Positions 35,693 through 45,136 of a stretch of DNA of 64,000 nt are shown here, piece by piece (position 1 is the stretch's first letter; each line of letters begins with the position of its first letter). The stretch comes from CAIYOL01 sp964494805 (lineage in GTDB: Bacteria > Planctomycetota > Phycisphaerae > Sedimentisphaerales > Anaerobacaceae): contig CAZBST010000002.1 in the NCBI GenBank assembly GCA_964494805.1, forward strand, positions 62,001-126,000, written 5' to 3'. Below the pieces are notes generated by a model that searched no databases, was not told the DNA's origin, and saw nothing but the letters and a program-made list of their open reading frames with translations. The translations under genes were made by a program, and so were the position numbers.

Positions 35693-37945
35693 CTAAACTA
35701 AGTGAGCAAGCTGCAACTTCTGGTATTCCTGGTAAGACTTGAATTGCTCCTGGAAATAGCCGCCTTTCATAGCCCTTACACCAAGGAGCACACAGCCAAC
35801 TACTGCAGCATCTACTTCTCTCAGCTCACTAATAGTCCTCTGAGCAGCACCTCTTCTTGTGGCGGCGGCATTGAATACCAAAACTGTGCCGTCAACAAGT
35901 TTCGCCAGTATCTTGGCAACACTTACCAACAATATCGGCGGGCCATCAATTATAATATAATCGTAGTTCCCGCGCTGCTGCTCAATCAGCTGTTTCATTT
36001 GCGTCCCGCCAAGCAACTCTGCCGGATTAGACGGTAACGGCCCTGAATCGATTATAGACAGTCCTTCAATGCCGCTGGGCCTTATAACCTCCTGGTAGCC
36101 ACTCCGGCCTACAAGCAGAGTGCTCAATCCAAATTCAGCCTGCTTTGCTTCAACCGCTTCCTTTGGAAATATCGTGTATAAAGCCGGCTGCCAAAAATTG
36201 GCGTCTATAAGCAAGACCTTTTTATCTTCAGCAACAAACGTCGTCGCAAGATTAACCGCCACAGAAGTTTTGCCGTCCCCTGCCATACCACTGGCAACAA
36301 GCAAAACCTTCAAAGATTCCGCAGGGCCGGACAGCTTTAAATTAGTCCGAAGGCGCCTGTAGGATTCACTTATAATAGAATAAGGTGCCTGACGAACAAC
36401 ATGACAAAGGTCAATATCCCGAACCTGCTCATCTTCTTCTGCATCGGGAATCACACCCAAAAGCGGAATGTGCAGATACCTACTTACATCCCTCGGTGTC
36501 CGCACGAGGTCATTGAGCAGTTCGATAAGGAAAGCAAGTCCTACGCCAAACATAAAACCCAATGCCGTTCCACCGGGAAAATAAAACTCCCACCTCGGGG
36601 AACTTACCTCCAGCGGCACCGGAGCAGCTCCGACAAACTGCACCTTCGGCGTTTCCGGGTCCTCAAGCATTATCTTCAATTTCTCAAGCTGCTCTTTAAC
36701 CGAATCAAGCATCTGTTTTCGTTCATCTCTTATACCTGCTCGCTGCTTGTATTGTATACGGGCCAAATCAAGCTCTCTTTGTTTTGCAACCGCTTCCTGT
36801 CGCAACCTCTCCAATTCTGCAAACCTTTGCTGAAATCCCACTAACTGGCTCTGAGCATTCTTAAGATTTGCCTGTCGGGTCTGCTCCGCTATTTCCGCTT
36901 TTCTGACTCGTCTTTTTTCTTTGATTTCTTCTATTGTCTCTTGTGTTTGATGCACCTCTCGGTGATTTTCACCGAACCTCGTGAGTTTGGCTGCAAGTTC
37001 CACCTCCTGCAAGGCAAGCTGCTGGGCAAGCATAACCAAAATAGGGTCTCCCTCTATTTCATTTTCGACCTGCACACCAACAGGCCCTACTGTCAATTTT
37101 TCAAGACTTTCTATATTAGCTTGAAGTTGCGTTATTTGCTGAGCTAACTCATTTTCCGCAAGTTCCAAATCGTTCAATGTTAAGGTAACGGTAGGCTGGT
37201 ATATCTGGGTTTGGTAATCTTCAAGGCCGGTTATACCCCATCTATCACGAACTTCACCCAATGCTCTTTCGGCAGCATCCAAATCTTTTTGAATATTATC
37301 TCTCTGGTCTTGAAGCCTTGCCAGCCTCTCAGCGATGTCTGCCTTCTTTGTACTTCGCTGGGAAGCAATAAACAATTCCACCATTTCGTTCACTATCAGG
37401 GCTGACTCTGCTGCATCCCCGCAAGTCATCGACACCACAATATAATCGCCATCCCTTTGGGCATAAGCACCGAGGTGCTTTTTCAAATCGTCAACGGCTT
37501 TTGTAATACTTATCTCTCTAACCTCACCAAAACGCTTAAACCACCTGGTTTCTTGAATCTTATCTCTGGCAATCAATCTCTGCAGAGTGCTCTGCTGGGT
37601 CATAAGAGCAGCCAAAGACACACGATTACCGTATTGAATATCCTTGGACACCTGCCCCCCCACAATAGCCATAGGGTCTTTCTCTACGGGTGGCAGCACT
37701 CTAATAAAGGTCTGGGCCGTATATTTCGGAAGATACTTCCTTAATAAATACCAGCTCACGCCACCGACCACAAAACCCAATATAGTCAGAGAAACTATCA
37801 GCAATATATGCCGACGCAATATTCCAAAGATTTCCTTCGGCGTCAACGCTACGATAGCCGGCATCGGCCTGCCCCCCTCCTGCTTTCGCAAGAAAGGAGA
37901 GGACCCCACCATTCTATTTACAGCGGTTTGTTTTTGTTCTATCAT
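35693..37945 (-). CDS. Wzc-like polysaccharide copolymerase / tyrosine autokinase
   Basis: 750 residues. The N-terminal part is a Wzz/GumC chain-length domain with a membrane helix (HILLIVSLTILGFVVGGVSW) near residue 50, a long coiled-coil region, and a second membrane helix near 475. The C-terminal kinase has Walker A GMAGDGKTSVAVN, Walker A' VLLIDANFWQP and Walker B DYIIIDGPPILL. The C-terminus has several tyrosines (GGYFQEQFKSYQEYQ), the expected autophosphorylation cluster. Known homologues control polymer length and export with a Wza-type channel, which is also in this operon. AAGGGG precedes the ATG. Confidence 0.9.
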   Translation of the reverse strand: MIEQKQTAVNRMVGSSPFLRKQEGGRPMPAIVALTPKEIFGILRRHILLIVSLTILGFVVGGVSWYLLRKYLPKYTAQTFIRVLPPVEKDPMAIVGGQVSKDIQYGNRVSLAALMTQQSTLQRLIARDKIQETRWFKRFGEVREISITKAVDDLKKHLGAYAQRDGDYIVVSMTCGDAAESALIVNEMVELFIASQRSTKKADIAERLARLQDQRDNIQKDLDAAERALGEVRDRWGITGLEDYQTQIYQPTVTLTLNDLELAENELAQQITQLQANIESLEKLTVGPVGVQVENEIEGDPILVMLAQQLALQEVELAAKLTRFGENHREVHQTQETIEEIKEKRRVRKAEIAEQTRQANLKNAQSQLVGFQQRFAELERLRQEAVAKQRELDLARIQYKQRAGIRDERKQMLDSVKEQLEKLKIMLEDPETPKVQFVGAAPVPLEVSSPRWEFYFPGGTALGFMFGVGLAFLIELLNDLVRTPRDVSRYLHIPLLGVIPDAEEDEQVRDIDLCHVVRQAPYSIISESYRRLRTNLKLSGPAESLKVLLVASGMAGDGKTSVAVNLATTFVAEDKKVLLIDANFWQPALYTIFPKEAVEAKQAEFGLSTLLVGRSGYQEVIRPSGIEGLSIIDSGPLPSNPAELLGGTQMKQLIEQQRGNYDYIIIDGPPILLVSVAKILAKLVDGTVLVFNAAATRRGAAQRTISELREVDAAVVGCVLLGVRAMKGGYFQEQFKSYQEYQKLQLAHLV

Positions 37946-37975
37946 ATGTTAATCCCCTTATTCGCCACCTGCCTC

Positions 37976-40900
37976 TCATCGGGTACCAATGCCAAGCGAC
38001 GGGATACGATTAGTGCTAAGGCGTTCAATCGCCGCTTTTATTCGCTCACTAGTTACCTCCGACAACCCCCCTGCTCCTACTTCCAATGCCTGTTTATAAG
38101 CAGCAAGGGCCTCATCTATAGAGCCAAGTTTTTCTTTTATCATACCTAAATGCTCATACACCTCCGACGGTGCGGAGATTCTATTCTGCTCATACTGCTG
38201 TAAAGCAGACTGCAGAGACTCAGCTGCCTCCGACAACCTGCCGTTCTTATACAATAAGTAAGAATAAGTATCCAAAATGCCAGGGTCGTTTGGTCTTGTT
38301 TCGCAAGCCCGTTTTGCATATTCGAGCGCTTCGGCCAGCCGTACATTTTCTTCAGCCAACATATACGCCAAATTATTCAAGACATCTGGATTATTCGGCA
38401 TTTTAGCCAACAGACTTTCATATTCAGCGACAGCTTTCTTAAGATAATTATTATCGGAAGTCTTGCTATAAGCCAAAGTGAAAATTTCTGCTTTTCTCGT
38501 TATGAAAATAACCTCATCGGGACTATTAGGTCCTATTATCTGCAGGCATTTGTCAATATAATCTACCGCATTGTTGTATTCGCCGTTTATCTTTTTCAAA
38601 TTAAACATGGCCATATTAGCAGCAAGTGAGTCAGGATTGGTTTTGAGCCTTTCTTTGCAATACATCAGGACTTCTTCCGTCCCGAGTAACATGTACATTC
38701 TCTCCAAAATACTAGATACCAAAAGCTCATCTGTCCCCGCCTTGTCAACAGCTTTTCGGAGATACTGTATGGCGGTTTCCTTATCACCGAGCCCCAACTT
38801 CGCCTCAGCCATTTTGACAAAAATTACAGGAGCAAAATCACCATCAACATATTTCCCAGCCTCCTCAAAGAACTTATCCATCTTCCCGCCTGCTATTAGT
38901 GTCTCCAAATACCCATCCAGTGACATTACCTCACCAGGGCCTTTCTCCTTAGATTTCTGCCATGCTTGTTTGTACAATTGTTCCGCCCTGTCCATTTCGC
39001 CTATCGCCATAGCAAATGACCCTGCTCGATTGTACCAGTCCACACTATCAGGGAATTTTTTGAGAGTCTCATCATAAAAGCTTTTTAATGCTTCCCTTTT
39101 TTGAAGCTGCCAGTACATCTGCTCAAGCAACGTTCTGGCTTGCACAGGAGCTTGTGGGAGGTCAACCATACCTTCGAGCTCGGTTATAGCATCCTCGCCC
39201 CTGCCTGCTCGCTGATAAGCCCTTGCCAGAGCAAGCTGGGTAAGAGGCTCAGCTGCCAAGGACTTGCTTCTTTTAAGGTCAATGATTGCTTGATCATAAT
39301 TCGCCATCAAAAGATTTACTTGCCCTCTCAACCGCCAGGCTGCTGCGTCATCCTGGCTGGTCTCAAGATTTCGATTTATCAGATCCAAAGCCCTTTTAAG
39401 TTGCCCCTGTTTCATTGCCACCCATGCCTCAAGCAACATCGCCTTTGGCTCATTCGGAAACTTTTCCTTAAAGCTTTGCAATTTGTATTCCGCTTCTTTG
39501 ACAAGACCAACCTCAAGGAAAGCCTGAATTTGAAAAAGACGATTTTCTAAGGTGTCTTCAAGCGATAAAAGTTCCTCAGAATATCTCTTTACGCCTTCCT
39601 CATCATCCGTTTTTTCCGCAACAAGAAAAAGACCTTTAACTACGTTACTATCTTCCTGATTGGTTTGATACAGCTGCTTCAAAACACTCCCAGCCTTCTC
39701 AAATTGGCCTCCTCGAAAATAATAGGTCCAGAGCAATCTTTGGTCTTCTGATTTCTGCAGCAATTGCTTGGCTTCTTCTTCCCGCCCACTAACTCGAAGA
39801 TATTCTACATAGTTAACAAGCATCGTTTTGTCGTCTGGGTCTATCTTTCTGGCTTGCTCAAAAGACGAAGCTGCAATAGCAAACAACGCCTCCTTGCGTT
39901 CCGCATTTTTCTCCTCAGAAGCCAGTTTCGTTGCCATTCTTCCGAGCAGTACAGCGTTCTGCATACTCGGAATGGCTTTCTGCAATCTCTGGCGAATCGC
40001 TAATGCTGTAAACGGCCGTGTCGTGACTATATATTCCGCGTAGAAGCTGAGTAACTCTAAATCACTTCTGTTCAGTGCCAGCGCTCTGTCCAAAGCAGTA
40101 CCAGTTTCGAGCATCTGGGCAGGTGATACATTGTCGCCGAGCTTCTCATTACGTCGGTACAGCACAAACGCCAATTGTCTTGCAATAGCTCCATCAGATG
40201 GATTCAAAAATGCCGCTTTTTTGGCGTCCTCAATAGATGCGTACTCGTTTCCAAGAACAGCATTGGCATTACTTCTCAATAGAAAAGCTTGGGAAAAGAC
40301 AGGCCTTTGCTTCAAACATTCTTCAAGTCTTGCTATTGCTTCTTCGTATTCCTCCTTAGCCATAGCAAGACGGGCTGCAAAAAATTGGCCTTCACAACCA
40401 TCGAGATCTTCACTTCGACCTGCTTCTGCAAGCTGCTCAGCCAGCTCCCAATCTTCCATCTTAAGTGCTGTCATAAAAAGATATTCCACAGCAAGACGCT
40501 GCACTCCTGTTATTTCCTCAGGCAGGTCAAAAACCAGTTTCTCACCTTTTTGTAAAGCTTCGATTTTAAGGACTTTTTTGAATTCTTCAGCTGCCTTGCT
40601 CAACTCATTATGCTCCCTATAAAATACACCGAGTCTCATAGATCTCTCTATCGGATCAGCAATATCCGATAAAACCTGCTCTTCTATCTCATTACGCCTT
40701 TGCCGTGAAATTTTCTCAGGTTCAGGCTTGGAAAGTATCTGTTTGTAAAACAGACCCGTTATATTAGTTGGAAAATATTCCAAAAATCGATTAACCAAAT
40801 CTTTGGCCTGCTCGGTCTTTCCTTCCGCCATGTAATTATTGCAAACAGTAGCAACAGAAGTTTCTCCAACAAAATTAGGTTCCGTCGCCAGCAGTTTTCC

Positions 40901-42883
40901 TACCAATTTGGCGCTGAGCAAGTAATAACCTTTTAATTCAGCAATTTGCGATTCAATCCCTTCCTTTTCTGCACTTGAGGCCGTGGGGGCAATAATATCC
41001 AAACCTTCATCCATCTTCTTTAGTTCCGTAGCACTTTGAAGCTGCTCAATCTTGGCCTGCACCAGTTCCAGGTTAAATTTAATTGTATTTGGGTCGTCCG
41101 TCTGCATCTTTGCCAATTCTTCTTCAGCTTCTTTGAACTGCTTTGCAGCAATATAAACGTTGATGCGAAGTGCTTGGCTTCTCTGGTTGGTCCAATATTC
41201 GCTCTCAAAAAAGTTTATAGCACTCAAGGCAGCGCTATAGCTCCTTAATTTCAACATCAAATCCCCATAATCCAAAAGAGCCTCAGGTTTCGTCCTGACA
41301 ATGCCCGCATGGACTGCGCTTTCCAAGAATTCCCTGACCGCGCCAAGTTCAGAAGTACTCTTAAAAATGTTCGCAAGAGCATAAGAAAGTTGCGCATCTT
41401 CTGTTCCAGATGCTTTAAACTGCTCGTAAACTGCATACAGTTTCCTGACAGCGATGTTTTTATTCCCTTTCGCAAGCTCAAGCATTCCTTGCCATTTAAC
41501 AACGTGCGGGTCCTCGCCACTACCAAAAAGCTGCCCAATTTCGTGAACTATCTGCTCAGCATCTGCCAGCCATTTTTTACTTTCCTCCTCAGTTCTTACC
41601 TCGCAAGGTTCAAGCACCTGCTCGATATAGCAATTCGCAAGAAAAAGATACAACGAGATTCTATTCATTCTATTTACCCCCTGTCGCGGCCCAGGCTTGT
41701 CCTGCACATCCGGCAACGTGAGTGCGTTCTTAGCCACTTCTATTGCCTTATAGATATCCGATTTTTGCCCATAAATAGAAAACCTATAATAATGCAAATT
41801 GGCTGTACTGATTAGGTAAGCTACATTTTCCCTGTCCAATTCAACCGCTTTTTCAACTGCTTCTATAGCCTTATCAAGGTATTTATGGCCCAGCCTCGAA
41901 TAGAATCCGGCTAACGCCGAAAATGCCTGCGCATCCGAATCAAACTCCTCCACAAGCGACAGATATTCAGGCTCAAGTGATTGAATTTGCTCTCTACCAC
42001 CTCCTTGAGCAATCATAGATTTCATTGCGAGAAGACTAATGCGCGCCTTCACGTCAGTAGATGCAACCCCAACCGCCTGCTCTAAAAGTTCCACAGCTTG
42101 CTTTCTACTTTCGTCTCTTTCTTCAAGATTGCCTTTTGAAGCAAGAATCTCTCCTTTTGTGATGAGCGCTTGCGCTAAATGGCGATAGATATCAACATTA
42201 TTCGGTTCAAGTTCCCTCGCCTTTTCCAAATCATCGACTGCCTTCGACAACGAAGCATTAGGGTCGGTCACTGCTCCCAGCCTTGCTATTTCAAGGAGGG
42301 CTCTACCCCTACGCTGATACAAGTATGGGCCCAGATGTTCCATATTCGCTCTAATTTCCTGCATTCCAGGATATTCCCATTTAGCGACATCTTCCATAAG
42401 CAGGCCCTTATTCTCTACAACTTCTATAAATTCCGATGCTTGCGACTCAACCTCCTGCCATTGCCAAAGCTGATGCATAGTACTATCAGCCATTATGTAA
42501 ACGTACTGGAACCGCCCAAATCGAGCCTTGATGTTCTTGGGGTCTATCTGGATTATGGCGTTCCAGCACCCGAGCACGTTGCGCCACTGGTCGGTTTCCA
42601 TATACATATCTACAAGTTTGAAAAGCATCTCTATCTTGAGCGAATCGGTTTTCACCAGAGAGCGTGCTTTATGATAACTGTGTTCAGCCCTTTTATACTC
42701 CTGTTCTTTTATCTGTTCATCTGTCGCTTCACGAGCTGCCATAAGAGCGGCATCGCCATCTTTGATAAACTTTTGTGGGTCTCGGCTCAAATACAGAAAT
42801 AGCAAAATAGCACCCAGTACCAAAAATACAAAAACCACCGACCCAATAAGTGCGACCTTTTTATTCAATCTTCTCCTTGCCAT
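37976..42883 (-). CDS. Giant TPR-repeat membrane-anchored protein of the exosortase / EPS locus
   Basis: About 1635 residues from the ATG at 42883, chosen for the AAAGGAG 7 nt upstream; the frame is open for 36 more codons upstream. A single membrane helix (VALIGSVVFVFLVLGAILLF) near the N-terminus is followed by tetratricopeptide-like repeats over the whole length, for example PNDPGILDTYSYLLYKNGRL and AYKQALEVG. Large TPR proteins of this kind accompany exosortase / EPS loci (the PrsT-like group in PEP-CTERM systems) and are thought to scaffold synthesis or export in the periplasm. It lies between the EpsI and Wzc-like genes on the same strand. Confidence 0.85.
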   Translation of the reverse strand: MARRRLNKKVALIGSVVFVFLVLGAILLFLYLSRDPQKFIKDGDAALMAAREATDEQIKEQEYKRAEHSYHKARSLVKTDSLKIEMLFKLVDMYMETDQWRNVLGCWNAIIQIDPKNIKARFGRFQYVYIMADSTMHQLWQWQEVESQASEFIEVVENKGLLMEDVAKWEYPGMQEIRANMEHLGPYLYQRRGRALLEIARLGAVTDPNASLSKAVDDLEKARELEPNNVDIYRHLAQALITKGEILASKGNLEERDESRKQAVELLEQAVGVASTDVKARISLLAMKSMIAQGGGREQIQSLEPEYLSLVEEFDSDAQAFSALAGFYSRLGHKYLDKAIEAVEKAVELDRENVAYLISTANLHYYRFSIYGQKSDIYKAIEVAKNALTLPDVQDKPGPRQGVNRMNRISLYLFLANCYIEQVLEPCEVRTEEESKKWLADAEQIVHEIGQLFGSGEDPHVVKWQGMLELAKGNKNIAVRKLYAVYEQFKASGTEDAQLSYALANIFKSTSELGAVREFLESAVHAGIVRTKPEALLDYGDLMLKLRSYSAALSAINFFESEYWTNQRSQALRINVYIAAKQFKEAEEELAKMQTDDPNTIKFNLELVQAKIEQLQSATELKKMDEGLDIIAPTASSAEKEGIESQIAELKGYYLLSAKLVGKLLATEPNFVGETSVATVCNNYMAEGKTEQAKDLVNRFLEYFPTNITGLFYKQILSKPEPEKISRQRRNEIEEQVLSDIADPIERSMRLGVFYREHNELSKAAEEFKKVLKIEALQKGEKLVFDLPEEITGVQRLAVEYLFMTALKMEDWELAEQLAEAGRSEDLDGCEGQFFAARLAMAKEEYEEAIARLEECLKQRPVFSQAFLLRSNANAVLGNEYASIEDAKKAAFLNPSDGAIARQLAFVLYRRNEKLGDNVSPAQMLETGTALDRALALNRSDLELLSFYAEYIVTTRPFTALAIRQRLQKAIPSMQNAVLLGRMATKLASEEKNAERKEALFAIAASSFEQARKIDPDDKTMLVNYVEYLRVSGREEEAKQLLQKSEDQRLLWTYYFRGGQFEKAGSVLKQLYQTNQEDSNVVKGLFLVAEKTDDEEGVKRYSEELLSLEDTLENRLFQIQAFLEVGLVKEAEYKLQSFKEKFPNEPKAMLLEAWVAMKQGQLKRALDLINRNLETSQDDAAAWRLRGQVNLLMANYDQAIIDLKRSKSLAAEPLTQLALARAYQRAGRGEDAITELEGMVDLPQAPVQARTLLEQMYWQLQKREALKSFYDETLKKFPDSVDWYNRAGSFAMAIGEMDRAEQLYKQAWQKSKEKGPGEVMSLDGYLETLIAGGKMDKFFEEAGKYVDGDFAPVIFVKMAEAKLGLGDKETAIQYLRKAVDKAGTDELLVSSILERMYMLLGTEEVLMYCKERLKTNPDSLAANMAMFNLKKINGEYNNAVDYIDKCLQIIGPNSPDEVIFITRKAEIFTLAYSKTSDNNYLKKAVAEYESLLAKMPNNPDVLNNLAYMLAEENVRLAEALEYAKRACETRPNDPGILDTYSYLLYKNGRLSEAAESLQSALQQYEQNRISAPSEVYEHLGMIKEKLGSIDEALAAYKQALEVGAGGLSEVTSERIKAAIERLSTNRIPSLGIGTR

Positions 42884-42991
42884 AAATTTCTCCTTTCTTT
42901 TCGGGACTACGGCAAAGCCTTCGCCCCGACGAGCATCAAAGCCTGCAAACACAGAGGTTGTCTTTACCCGTTTTTTTGCTAAATCGTGCAT
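42884..42991 (-). other. Leader with hairpin that is open in frame with the TPR gene
   Basis: The DNA before the TPR ATG reads through in frame (FAGFDARRGEGFAVVP). It contains a hairpin CGGG-gcgaa-GGC-ttt-GCC-gtagt-CCCG just before the ribosome-binding site at about 42905-42931. It more likely is an untranslated leader structure than coding, because the strong AAAGGAG is downstream of it. Confidence 0.4.
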
Positions 42992-43149
42992 CTCCCGTCT
43001 AAGGAGACCCTGCTACCCAGATTCCCAAACACAGAAAAAAGTGCGTTTAAAGGCCTCTGTGATTTATCACAGGATGAGAATCCTATTGCTTGTTCCAAAC
43101 TCGGTCTTGCTACCTTAATTTATCCACCACTGACTGCTCCTGCCTTTTT

Positions 43150-43914
43150 CTAAATGGGCCAATGCTCTTTTTCTAAAATGGGCAAGATTACACCTAAGAG
43201 CTTTTGGCTTGCCGTCACTGCTTCTTCTTCGGTAGGATAAACATTCCTCTGCCGTCCCGCCACACTAAACCCTGTATTAAAAAACTTCCACTCAACTTTG
43301 CAAAAATATGAGTGCTTGCCGAAAAGATTCTTATTCAGAATCGCTCGGGTCTTTTGTCTGCTGTTGGCATAATTACCGTTGACGTTAAAAAGATACAAAA
43401 CCGGAAATTGCATATCCTTCTGTAGGCTATCAGAATTCTCACGGCCAAAAACAAGGTATTTCCCTATAATTTTCTCCTCGACACCGCCTTTATTTACTCT
43501 GAATGTCACGCTATCAGATTCCGGTTTTCCATAACCGCTGCCCAGATAACATTCTTCCGGCACATGCGGCACTTTATCCGGAAGCTCATAATAAGTAATA
43601 AACAACGAACAATAACGAACAGCGCTATCAGCCGGCGCATCGAGGTCTTCCAGAACCCACTGAATATAATCCTTCGTGCCAAGAGTATCAACAACATCCT
43701 CACTTTCGATTTTGCTCTTTGATACTACTTTATAAGAAGCCAGACCTTTCTCGTCCAAAAGGTCTAAAGATTTTTTCAACGGCCAAGGGTCTTTCCTTAA
43801 ATATATCCCGAAACTTTTTATCGCGACCGACATACCGCCACCGGCCACTGCAAGTATCGCCGCACATATCAAAAAGGCCGGCTGCATATAATATTTAGTA
43901 TACGCTTTACCCAT
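43150..43914 (-). CDS. EpsI-family exosortase-associated protein
   Basis: 254 residues with an N-terminal membrane helix (FLICAAILAVAGGGMSVAI), then an EpsI-like periplasmic domain whose hallmark is the HVPEECYLGSGYG segment near residue 137. EpsI domains are found fused to or next to exosortases in EPS loci; their role may be processing or sorting of the polysaccharide machinery. It starts about 65 nt after the exosortase stop and belongs to the same run. Confidence 0.82.
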   Translation of the reverse strand: MGKAYTKYYMQPAFLICAAILAVAGGGMSVAIKSFGIYLRKDPWPLKKSLDLLDEKGLASYKVVSKSKIESEDVVDTLGTKDYIQWVLEDLDAPADSAVRYCSLFITYYELPDKVPHVPEECYLGSGYGKPESDSVTFRVNKGGVEEKIIGKYLVFGRENSDSLQKDMQFPVLYLFNVNGNYANSRQKTRAILNKNLFGKHSYFCKVEWKFFNTGFSVAGRQRNVYPTEEEAVTASQKLLGVILPILEKEHWPI

Positions 43915-43980
43915 TATTCCTGTTCGCTCTTTTTATTCATATCATTTTTCCCGCTCACCCGCTGCCGCGTTAATCATCCG

Positions 43981-45057
43981 TTACTGTTTACGACGAATCA
44001 CAATCTCCTCCCTAACCATCTCAGCCTCTTCGATAAACAAACTCGACATAAACCACGCAAGAAAACCATATAAGCCAAAAGCCAACGGCAACATTGCCAT
44101 GCCAAGAAGGTCATGATAAATACCCTGAGCATACCTGGGGTGTATCAGAATATAAATAAATCCGGTAATTGTAACTCGTACGATATTGCAAAATATCGCT
44201 ATCGGTATTGTACTGGCCAACAAAACGATTCGCTGCCATACAGGTCTATAGTGCAAATATGCCATAGCAACGCCCAAGGCCAAAAAGGCCATCAGCAACC
44301 GCATTCCACTACACGCTTCGGCTACATTAAGTGGCGGGTCCAGCGTTTGCCCCAGATAATCTACATGTATCACCACACCCGTAACCGTAGCTTCCATCCC
44401 ACTAACCAAATTCAGCAAAACAGTAGTAACCTTTGCCGCCAACTCCTGCATCGGATAGGTCAACTTAAAATAAATTCTATCCGGCAGCGGCACAGCAAAT
44501 ACCAAAAATGCAATCGGAAGCCATGTGTATCTAACCAGGCGCCAGCCGCCCAAGAATAATACAATCGCACCAAGAGTTGCTATCATAGAAGTGGGACGAA
44601 AATACCCATATCCGGATGGGCTGACTATATTAAAAAAATAAAACAAAATCCCCAAAATCAAAAAAAACAAACCGAGGTAATTCGGCTTGGTTTGAAGGTT
44701 TAAAATCTTGCCCTTTGCCTGGTCAATGAAGTATAAACTAAAAAGTGGGATTAGAAAACCATGCGACCAACTGCTGTCAGTAAGCCATTTGCTAACAATA
44801 GTCTCAATTTCATTATAAAAAAGATAGACAAACAATCCCCCAATTATCACCATTTTGACGTAGCTATGTACCGAAAGCTCACGCCAGCTTGTACGAACCG
44901 GGTTTCCATTCCACCGTGAGGCATCCCCAAGTGAACTGAGGGATGATGCCCCCCTGCCTCCCCTTAGGGGCGAATGCTTTTCGTCGTATTTGCAGTCACT
45001 TCCCACCTGGGAAGGTTCATAAATGAGGTCTTGGTCGTCTTTCATTTGGGCTGCCAT
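43981..45057 (-). CDS. Exosortase (membrane transpeptidase-like sorting enzyme)
   Basis: About 358 residues with eight or so membrane helices. The exosortase catalytic triad is visible: Cys in NVAEACSGMRLLMAFLAL, Arg in NIVRVTITGF and His in YHDLLGMAMLPLAF. Exosortases process C-terminal sorting tails of exported proteins in bacteria that make EPS. I take the ATG at 45057; an upstream TTG (45105) and later ATGs are possible. Residues about 15-60 (HSPLRGGRGASSLSSLGDAS, NGNPVRTSW) are unlike the family and look repeat-derived. No PEP-CTERM-like tail was recognised on other proteins in the window. Confidence 0.85.
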   Translation of the reverse strand: MAAQMKDDQDLIYEPSQVGSDCKYDEKHSPLRGGRGASSLSSLGDASRWNGNPVRTSWRELSVHSYVKMVIIGGLFVYLFYNEIETIVSKWLTDSSWSHGFLIPLFSLYFIDQAKGKILNLQTKPNYLGLFFLILGILFYFFNIVSPSGYGYFRPTSMIATLGAIVLFLGGWRLVRYTWLPIAFLVFAVPLPDRIYFKLTYPMQELAAKVTTVLLNLVSGMEATVTGVVIHVDYLGQTLDPPLNVAEACSGMRLLMAFLALGVAMAYLHYRPVWQRIVLLASTIPIAIFCNIVRVTITGFIYILIHPRYAQGIYHDLLGMAMLPLAFGLYGFLAWFMSSLFIEEAEMVREEIVIRRKQ

Positions 45058-45136
45058 TTCACCGATTATCTGCAAAATAGTGCCCTTTTGCAACAGAAAA
45101 GACAATATTTTCCACCATAACTAAGTCAGTATGCTG

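Noticed and set aside
42884..42991. N-terminal 36-residue extension of the giant TPR protein
   Set aside because: The strong AAAGGAG lies before the ATG at 42883 and a signal-anchor begins there; the upstream part is better explained as leader. A c-di-GMP riboswitch was considered for the hairpin but the conserved motif is missing.
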